Shown here: one piece after another, positions 51,620 through 64,000 of the stretch
How positions within the stretch are numbered: position 1 is the first letter of the stretch
Layout of the letters: every line of letters starts with the position of its first letter
Assembly (NCBI GenBank): GCA_026182355.1
Contig: JAPFBL010000313.1
Location: 310,001 to 374,000, forward strand
Length of the DNA: 64,000 nt
From: Hermatobates lingyangjiaoensis
Taxonomy: Eukaryota > Arthropoda > Insecta > Hemiptera > Hermatobatidae
Reading direction: 5' to 3'
Made by a program: the position numbers and the translations under genes
Notes under the pieces: generated by a model
The model's database searches: none
What the model was told of the DNA's origin: nothing
Seen by the model: the letters and a program-made list of their open reading frames with translations, nothing else

Positions 51620-52300
51620 AATAAAAAAAAATGGTCAGTCTTGAAGAAATTGCTGTACATTCTGCTCCTTGGATATAAGAGGAACTTTAAGTAAGTCCTT
51701 CCAGTCCATTGAATCATCTCTGATGCGTATTAATCTAGCTAATAAAGTATGGATTAAAGAATAATACTAACGGCTGTCGCCATATGTTGTGGAAATAAGT
51801 TGTGCATGATATTCTGCATACTATACGGATGATCTTGTTATTACAAAAACGGGGAAGTATGATGGTACTGGCATTGAGCTTATGCAGCAAGGTTTCGAAA
51901 TTGTTAAAAATGAGTAAAAGAAATCCGAATATAAATCCAACTAAAACGTTCCTTATACCTTTGTCAAGGGGATTTAAGAAAGTAGGTGTATGAGACCTTA
52001 CATTCAAAATACTGAACAAGAAGTTTTAAAGGTATTTGAGTAAATTGAAAGTCTCTTTAAATTAAAGATTAACAGAAAATCCATGTAATGGAACATTGGC
52101 TAAGACCAACATTTGTGTTCGGCTGTAAGAGATTCCTTGGTAGAAATTGGGGTCTTAACCATAAATCTACACTTTGTCTGTACACTATTGTGATAAGAGT
52201 GGCTATATGCAGCGGTGGTGTCGTATCCGAAGTAAATGAAAGAGGTTATGAGTTAGGTTCAATAGGCTACAAAGAAAATGAAATGTTTAAATATTAACAG
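51620..52300 (+). pseudogene. Non-LTR reverse transcriptase relic
   Basis: Frame-shifted RT pieces: LLLQKRGSMMVLALSLCSKV and NINPTKTFLIPLSRGFKKVG (about 51830-51990), then FGCKRFLGRNWGLNHKSTLC (about 52110-52170) and VVSEVNERG. They match the thumb-side region of jockey/R1-type RTs and the same blocks as the relic at 3.4-3.9 kb. Confidence 0.65.
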
Positions 52301-52405
52301 TTTGTGATATGTTGCCAGATACAATACCACACAAAGGAACATTTACATGGGGCCATCAAGAGATAATAAATGATTACCTGGATTGGAAACTTCCTTCAGG
52401 TAATC

Positions 52406-52618
52406 ACTTTAGAAGAGTGAAATTGGGTTTTGAAAAAAAAAATACATTAATATAGTATCTACAAATTTTCAAGAAATCCTTATTAGTACAAAAGGTAATA
52501 TTACTCTATATTATTTGAACCCCATTGTTTTTGGGTAATACTGAAAAATCGGAAAGCTTCTTATTCATATAAATTGGCTACTAATTTTGACACTTCTTCA
52601 GTGATTCAAGAAACTAAA
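52406..52618 (+). repeat. Direct repeat, copy 2 (213 bp)
   Basis: Same as 51228-51439 except for one extra A and about three substitutions. The two copies bracket the RT relic. Confidence 0.9.
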
Positions 52619-52629
52619 CACTCTTCCTT

Positions 52630-55500
52630 CAGAAATTGTGTACTGCCAGACAAAAAATTAATAACAAAACCGAGTCTGGGTAGTAAAGGCTCAAAATTTC
52701 CAAAGGTCTGGGAATAAGCACGATCCTACAGGCCGAAATGTTTACCTTGGAGTTGAAACTACTCTTGAACTGCAAAAGTAACTCTAAGGACAGCATTTCT
52801 ACAGGTGACAAAAAACATTTTGGAATTTGACAGTAATTACTCTACTCACCTATTATCCACAGAAATGTATTTAGGGGAAGAAATATTGACATGATTAAAA
52901 GAAGGATTCAAAAATCCATTACATGTCTTTGGAAAAACCTGATGTAGGCAGAGCCTACTTCATGGTTACAATCAAATGAGCTTAACGGGTTTCTTAATTG
53001 CAACATTTTCAATTGGTCTTAACCTACGTAAACAATATCAACTTCAGACAAATAGTAAGCCAAAACCTCATATTCATATTAGTATCTTGACTTGTTGACT
53101 CTCACGGCTTTGAACTGACTAAAATATAAATCCAAACGTAAACCCAAAATTGCTATTATTAATGGGCACAAAAAATAATCTTTATAGTTTATCGTACTTT
53201 ATCCTAATCTCAACTTGAAAAAGTACTGCAATTATTTCTCTATTCGGAGGTTTACTTTTAAAATTCACTGAGCAATATAAGTAATTCACTTAGTGGAAGA
53301 ATCATTTTTTACTTGATTCTCTTTTAGACAATATTTATAGGTCATAAAAAAATGTTAATAGTTATATTAATAGCCTATCAGAATTATGGTTATTAACTGA
53401 TGATGAATATCATACACTAGCTATGATAGTTTTAGTCTAGATTTTACGATAGGCAACAGAGAATTAAAAAGTTTCCACCCGTCAAGAGAATTTATTATTT
53501 ATAATGAAGGGTGTTCATTAAATAATAAGGTAGGGCATAAAAATCTCACACATTGCGGAAAAACACTGTGCAGACTGTAGTAGGGTTGCGACGAAGGGAA
53601 GTGTCGGTAGATAGGTTCTACCACTTTTAGTACCGTTATGAGTTGTTCCAGTGAATACTGGGGCTCTATTACAGTATAGTGTATGAACATAGTGAAAATA
53701 GAAAATATATAATGAAAATAGTGTATGAAAATAACAACAGTTTTGTGTTAATAATGAATAGAGCTTTCATATACGATTTGCACACGAATTCTGCACCAGA
53801 TCGAAAAACGATTTTGCTATAGATTTGTACAGATATCAAGTCAACTGAATCCACACTGAAAAAAAAGTCACCTTATTACTACCTAGACGGTAGTACAGTA
53901 AAAACGTTAGAAAAAGTTAGAAGCAGTAAAACCATCCATTCAGCAATCGAAAAGGTGATCCGCCTTTTGTAGAAGATTACCCAAACTGACAAAACAGTGT
54001 TGACTCAAGAATTAAGTGAAAGACATCATGCCTCTGCGGTCGGCATCTATTCAGATATTATTCCTCAAGTTCCTGCTATAGTTGATCCTCTAAGTAGTTA
54101 AAAGGTGCACTACTCTTTGCGGTTCTATTGAACCGTTAAGAATTTTGATGCCAGACTGAACAAAAACCTTAATGAACTCCGCTCTACTTAATGAACAAAC
54201 GACTACTTAACTCTCCTTGCATAAGAGTTCGGTGTAAGTTGCCGACTTTGGTAATATGAGAAACGTTAATATGATAACTTATAAATTTTAAAATCTTTAA
54301 TGAACTTAATAATTACCATTAGAGAAATATATCTCACTTCTATTGGTTTTTATGTATTTTTACCTAAAATTATTAGTATTTTAAAAGCGATTGCTTCACA
54401 TACACACAAAATCTGTTCAGTAGTTTCGTCTTCTCTCAATCAGAGTCTGCATTCTACGTCTGATACTACATTCAGTTTATATAAGTGGTATTTCAAAGGA
54501 TTAGTCGTTTTAAGTATTCCACATACATTTTTAAGTGTGTCGGAATAAACTTTTTAGACTGTTATAGACTTGGTTCGCTAGAACTGCTTTCTTTCCCTCT
54601 AATCCATTTTGTCGATGAACCCAAAGGTTCTTTTCTTTGGGTTAGCTTCTTTTTACTTGCTAGCTTTTATAAAGAAATCAGACATTTCCACATAAGTTTC
54701 CACAAATGCAATACCTTCAGTGTGGACTGGCTGTCTAATAATATGGAGATATTAAATCTTGTTTCGGCATTTCTTTGAGATACGCTCCAATCAAAAATTT
54801 TTCTTATGAATTTCACAAGATAGTGGCAATCCCTTCTAGAGATATAGAAATTTTGTTAAACCTGAAATACCTGTTTGAAAGCCTTCCTAGGACCTGTCTC
54901 CATAGGCTGTTCCTGAAGGTCCCATCGCACACCTCTTTCTTCGTATCTGGTGTGGACTCCTCAGACGTAGGGCATTTTTTGCCGTGGCTTCCAATTAACA
55001 AGTGCCTCTTCTTGCACTCAGAAACCGTTTTCCCAAAGGTAGACGAGGCGCTTCCTAGATGTTCAACCAAACCCTTTTAGCCTCAGTTTTTAATCTGCTT
55101 TCAGATTTCGTGAGACCCTCTTGACTTTCAACCTTTTTCGTCGCCGTTGAAGGGAAAGTGCTTTCTCCTCCATTTCTACTGCAGACTACTCACCATCTGT
55201 AACAAGAGATAAACTTACTTGCGATGAGATGTCTGTTTCACAAAACTTGAGCCATTTCTACCTTCTTATTTTCCTCAGAGGAATGAGTAGAGTAGATGAT
55301 TTCAGAGTTTGCATACTAGAGACCGAAAACCCCTCAGCCATTTAGTCTTGCCCTGTGCTGTTCCAACTTGACTTGGAGGAGTGGTTCGAGACCCTTCCCG
55401 GTTATTCAGGATTGCCCTAATAACAGGTCCCTCCACTATACATTACTTACACACCCTCCTGGCATCCACCAAACTTCTAGGTCTTCTAACTTCAAGTTTA
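52630..55500. other. Decayed repeat-like sequence, unclassified
   Basis: The 53500-54200 part starts GAAGGGTGTTCATTAAATAA, which looks like a mariner-type end, but no transposase could be read. The 54570-55470 part is less AT-rich and has an 85-codon minus-strand frame (55070-54813) with no recognised domain; it may be retroelement ORF1 or UTR. No host gene is supported. Confidence 0.3.
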
Positions 55501-56640
55501 ATGTAATTAAATTATGCAAGAAATGATGATTACTCAAGATTTTATAGTCTTTAATAGTTTTTATAAAGTATTGAATACTTTAAATAGTATTTATATGGTT
55601 TATATAGCATTTAATAACATCATTTAATTAACAATTTAATTTGTTAGGCTAACCTAAGATGGGATAATTATTATACAGTTACACTTAATTCATTCCTGAA
55701 ATTTGTAGAAATTTTAAAATTTTGCTTTGCTATGTTCAAACTATATATACATATATTTAATAATCAATCCACAATAAGAAACGGGAAAACAAGACTATGT
55801 TTATGTTTATAAACAAGACTGTTTCACATTTTTATACATATATTTTCTTGAAGAATTATTTTTCTTTTTGTATTAATTATAAATTGTACTCGTTTGTAAT
55901 TGATAGTTTTAACTGTTACCACTATCTAATGGGATTAAATATTATTACTTTGATATTTATCTTTCAATTTACAATATTATATTCACTCTCATGTTGTGAT
56001 AATCTTTTTAGGTTTTTTTTCAGGGTATTTAAAAAATGAATTCCAATAGATAGTAATTGTGCAATTTGTTGACAAAAAAGATAAAATTTTTTGAGCATTT
56101 TATCTTTCAACAATTGTTATATTTGTTAAAAGATAAAATTAAACGTTCTTATTGACCTAACGTTGTAATAATTTTAACCAAATTGAGGATTAAGCTAGGG
56201 TCATTAACATTATACAAATTTACTTGATTATTTTCAATGTTAAATGTACTTAAGTTCATTAGTTTCAATAAATGAAAAATTTAAATTATTGCTTTCATAT
56301 GTAATAATGTTGATACTTGTATTAAAATTTTTTGTCAGCCTGCAGATATGCATATATCAGTATTATGCATTTCCAAATAAGAATCATAGAACAAAGGATG
56401 TTTTTCTTTACCATGTAAAGCCCTAGAATTGGAGTTGTTTTCCTACATAATATTTACATAGTTACCCATTTAAAAAATAACTTTAATCTAATTAGGGATA
56501 GGATTATTATTTATATTTCTGTTAAATACACTAAGTATTTGTCTGTTAAAATGAAAACATAAAATAGTTATTTTTATATTATACCTTTGTGATATATTTT
56601 GTGGTTCATTTTACAGTTTTAAGTGAAAGGTATATTTCTA
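55500..56640. other. No gene seen
   Basis: Very AT-rich; a family-A fragment (CACAATAAGAAACGGGAAAA) lies at about 55770-55795. Confidence 0.5.
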
Positions 56641-56659
56641 GTTTAGCGTATTATTGTTG

Positions 56660-60006
<3,347 letters not shown>

Positions 60007-63000
60007 GTAAGACTTTTTTTATGCATGCTTTTTAGTTTAATTGGTGGAGTCATCATCGAACCGATTTCGTAAAATTTTATTTTTTCTGTGTATATTGTAT
60101 AGTCAAAGGTTATCAGTGTTACCTATATCAGAATTATGTTTCTAATATTAGATATAAAGGTAAGTCATAAGAAATATCATGCTTTTGATTGAACTATGAG
60201 GTCTCACAAACATTTGACAAATGCTGCTTCATCGTACTTTACAAATGGTTACAGTAAATAAATAAGTTAATATTTAGCTACCAATTTTGAGTTCAGTAGA
60301 CAAAAAGTAACTCTTTGGCTATGATATTTGTTTTATTTTAAAATTGCAATAATTAGGCTATTATAAGAACGTTCAATTGTACAAATTAATTGCATCTTTC
60401 CTCTGCAGAATTGCAGAACTATACTAAATATCTGGCATTATTTAGAGAAATATTATATGTTTGTCTATTGGGATAGATTTGTAAGAAATGTATATTGTGT
60501 ATAGAGTAAGTGTGAAATTCTAAATTGGAACTAAGATAATGCATGGTTTCAATTTATAGTTCCAATTCTGAGAGTCAAAATGTGACCCTCACAAATATCG
60601 ACATTTTAAAGTCAACACCAAATTTAAAAATAATATAAAAGAATTTCATTTGACAAGGAATAAAATATGTTTTCAAAGCATCCCAGTGTGATACTTTTAG
60701 TGTGCAGCAGCAACTACCCATTGCAATCCACGCTGACTGATTATCACGTTGTTTGTTTTAATGGCTACTTTAAAAAGTCCCAGATAGCACATCTGCTGTT
60801 GCTGAAGGAGTTTCCGAGGAGGTACATATTTGTCTCCTTGGAGCCAGAAAAGCCTCCCATGTCCCCAAAGGCGACTCATCCGCTGTCTGCTTCCTTTTCT
60901 TATGATATCATGTATGTACTTTGTTTAGTACTTTATTTAGTAGGAATAATACGAAATGAGCACAAATAGTTCAATATGAGTAAAAATACACAAAATGTGT
61001 GAATAGTCAAACAGATTACGAATAGTTAATGATTCAGGTTAAGTCCAGGGCAAATCTACTTCAGAGGAGTCAAATGTGTGGTTCCTCGCATGTGTGCCTC
61101 TCCTGGGACCAGAATTACGATGCACATTGGTCTGTACTATCAGTAAACTAGGGGAATAGCACGTATTGTCTTCTATAGAAGCGCTGCATTGGCGTTCCAA
61201 CCCAGCAGCGTTTCCAATCTGTAATTCGTAGTTCCAGTATTAGTACTTTTTGCTACCCTTTTGTTCATTGGTAATTCAATGACACTTCGGTTGCTAGGTG
61301 GCGTTTGGCTAACAAGGGGTTTTAATCCCTTTTTCTCTAACATCTAGTCCAGGAGCACCCAAAACGGGGCCCAGAGGAGTCAAATCATTGCAACCCCTGA
61401 TCCCGGGGTAACGGGTACTTTCCCTCTTGTAGGGGGTCGACCGAATCCTTATGGATCCTAAGGTAGACCTTAAACTGTAGACCCTCGTGGGGGGTCGGCC
61501 ATTCAATGACACTTCGGGTACATTCAAAGTGGACAAACAAACACTTGTCATTGATTATTATGGATATGTCTAGTAATTTCTCTCTAGTTACAACATTACA
61601 TGTTTAACGGAGAGAAGTACTTAAGTAATGATTGCCATAATCCTTAAGAATGATTTTTTTAGAAAGACAATTGGTGGTTATATTTTAGTGTGCGGTTTAA
61701 TCTAGACAATCTGGCCAAAGTGAGATTGACGTTTACCCTTGTGGTAAGTTTATTTCATACATTGTTTGTTTAAAATATATCGTGAAACGAAATAGAATAT
61801 TGCTGTTGTAAATTGAATTATGATTTGCTGATTCGAGCTTTTTGGCTTTCGATGAAGACTGGCTCTTCCAGTCAATACATGATCGTAGGTAAAAAACAAA
61901 ACTATTTGCCACAATATTATTACTCTTTCCAATAAGTTTTCGAGCATTCTCAGTGCCATTCAAAGTGTTGATATAAACATTTTTGAGAGCTTCTTTTTCA
62001 AATGTAATACCAAACTTTTTCTGTAAAGTTTACACTTTTTTCATAAATATTTATCGACATTCTATAATTAGTTTACATTGGAACTGGATTTTATTTTAGA
62101 TGTTCCCTGGTAAAGTTGGTGAGACTTGAATGCATATTGTGGACGTGTATAGACTATATACACAAATTGACTGAAAACTAAAGTAAATTCATTAAATTCA
62201 TATTAATAATTCCTGTTCAAAATCTGCAGTCAACATTTATTTAATTTATTCTGTTTTTTCCATATTCCTCGAGAATTACTTTATTATTGATACGAATATG
62301 TAAAGAGAGAGTGTGAATCACTGACTGCTCAACGAACAGCTCCTACAATCACTACTGGTGCTGTGGTACAGTATATTGATTCCTTTAATAACCACAGCAA
62401 GCACACATGCAATAAAGGAGGATTTTAATCAGTTAATTTATTGAGCTGAAAACATATTTATTTAAAAACATATTTCTAACAACTTTTGAAAAACTGGTAA
62501 AGCTTACCATTTGTTTTAAATTTTCAGATTGACCTTGTCAGAGATGCAGGTCTTCTTACTGAGTGGCTTTATATTATTACTTTTTTTTTTGTTCACTTTA
62601 AGGTTTGATGATTGTAAATCATTCCACTGGTAGTAACTCGAAAAAACTAACTTTTTTCATTTCACCTTTATATTTCTTTTTGTAAAGAATGTTACCCTTT
62701 TATCTATTTATGTATATATACATAGGTGTTTAATTTTAGGTGTTGATATTTAGAGATCATAATCTATAATACAAAAATACATACAGCAGCAGAATTTTAA
62801 ACAATAAAACCTGTCAAATACGTGTATGACCTGAACTACTGTGCACTGTTGTTGTTTTGAAATTAGTTTTGCTTGGATCTCTGAGTTACATACATTAGTA
62901 ATAAAGGCTATTACTGTTGTCGTTTGCTAAGCCTGTTTTGGGCTGCAGTCTGTAATAACATGAATGATATGAAGTTAGGTGTAGCCGATTGATTGGTGTT

Positions 63001-64000
63001 TAGGAGAGCCGTCAGGACAATAATAGCCTGGAGAGGCAGGTAGCGGGCTGGCGTGGTTATCGATTGAAGCCGCATGTTGTCGGCTACCGGACTCCGGCAA
63101 GACAAAACATGTCGCCGATAACCTTTCCACTCTCCCTCTCATTGTTACATCGATTCGGTGGCCTTGATCTCTCATACATGTCCTCTGTCTTGGATACAAT
63201 AAAAATTGCCCATACTCCTAATACAATTTCAAATATCTTAAAAGAAAATTATTCAAATGTGCTCGTTGGTCTACTCTCAGATAAAAACTCTCTTGGCAAT
63301 GCATCTCTTACTTCACTTATTTTTACGCGTTTTACTTGATATATCCCATTCCAACAAAATGGGCTTACTATTATTAAACTTTCCTCTTTTATTAATCATA
63401 TGACCCAACGCATATGATTTACATACAAGAGACAAAGCTTTTTTGTGGGATATCAGTGTATCATTTTCCCGTTAAAATGTTAGATCTGTAAAGAGTTATC
63501 ATTTTGGTAGTGCAAGCGCGAACCACTTCCATTTTTACTTTTGAAAGTAATAATCAGGGTAAATTTCTGAGTCTATTCTAGATATTTACTCCTGCAAGTG
63601 CACTTAAAGTCAATTGAACACATTTTCTGTCCAGCAGATTTGAATTGGATTACAAACCTGACATTGATAAACTATTTTGATTTTACTATTATTATCAGTC
63701 TCTGCTACAGTATGTCTTAATGCTTGATAATTTAAGCAGAGGCTTGGTAAACGATTTTAATGTGGAGTAAATATTGAAAGATGACACTTTTGTTGTAGTC
63801 TGCTTACTGAAGGAATATGCAAACCGTATACTGAAGCGGCACCACGTGCTGTCACGTGCTCTACCTTAATTGAAGAAATAACGTTTTCAATGTCCGGTCT
63901 ACTTAGTTTTCTTCGTCTGCTGTCATATTCTTTTTTTTTTTCTTGTATAATAAATTAAATTGATTAGTTTCAAACTTGGCTCATGTTAGTATAATGGAGT
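60007..64000. other. UBALD intron 2 or downstream, with unclassified GC-richer patches
   Basis: Three patches are less AT-rich than the rest: 60680-60900 (a 100-codon open frame without recognised domain), 61050-61520 (a decayed repeat with GGGGGTCGACC-like pieces) and 62940-63200 (contains GCCGCATGTTGTCGGCTACC). None shows splice sites plus a family match, so no gene is called. Confidence 0.4.

Noticed and set aside
51228..52618. LTR retrotransposon with 212-bp LTRs
   Set aside because: No TG...CA ends, primer site or polypurine tract, and the enclosed RT pieces are of non-LTR type.
54485..55080. Two overlapping plus-strand frames of about 100 codons
   Set aside because: No recognisable domain, splice sites or codon signal; the stretch looks like decayed repeat.
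60667..60969. 100-aa open frame as an exon of UBALD
   Set aside because: No acceptor or donor in phase and no similarity to the Pro/Ser-rich UBALD tail that I know.

Overview
Eukaryotic, visibly AT-rich nuclear DNA, most likely from an arthropod and probably an insect. The evidence is a split PRD-class homeobox gene, a BEL/Pao LTR element, several non-LTR and Penelope-like (PLE) relics, and tRNA-derived SINEs whose 3' tails resemble the arthropod telomere repeat TTAGG. The species cannot be named from sequence alone. Genes have long introns crowded with repeats, so most coding sequence had to be assembled exon by exon from splice sites and phase.

Layout. 1-6.8 kb: foldback repeats and non-LTR relics. 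6.85-11.26 kb (+): last three coding exons of a paired-like homeobox gene, followed by a splice-site-bearing 79-bp minisatellite (11.36-12.47 kb) and a 74-bp one (13.09-13.45 kb). 15.0-15.7 kb: a large foldback. 18.68-19.66 kb: a 27-bp minisatellite with higher-order structure. 21.0-25.0 kb (-): C-terminal part of a TUG/ASPSCR1 orthologue (UBX domain). 27.05-27.73 kb (-): TSSC4. 28.2-46.5 kb (+): head-to-head with TSSC4, a seven-coding-exon gene for an 849-aa protein with an N-terminal SRA-YDG domain, a Cys-rich middle and an AT-hook. Its introns hold a BEL/Pao element with identical LTRs, a hAT-type MITE, a non-LTR fragment and foldbacks. 48-50.2 kb: a cluster of foldbacks plus a PLE GIY-YIG endonuclease relic. 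51-55.5 kb: non-LTR RT relic inside a 212-bp direct repeat, and unclassified decayed repeats. 56.9-60.0 kb (+): first two exons of a UBALD (FAM100) gene behind a promoter with an overlapping E-box/CRE; the gene runs out of the window.

The dominant unexplained structure is a set of inverted-repeat (foldback) elements, mostly inside TA microsatellites. Most arms carry a minimal hammerhead-ribozyme-like core (CTGANGA, one base, a short hairpin, GAAAC). One family of these repeats flanks a Penelope-type GIY-YIG endonuclease relic, which ties the families to PLE terminal repeats. The cellular genes look unrelated in function, apart from the TSSC4/SRA pair sharing a promoter region: spliceosome assembly, chromatin or DNA binding, vesicle and p97 biology, and transcription.
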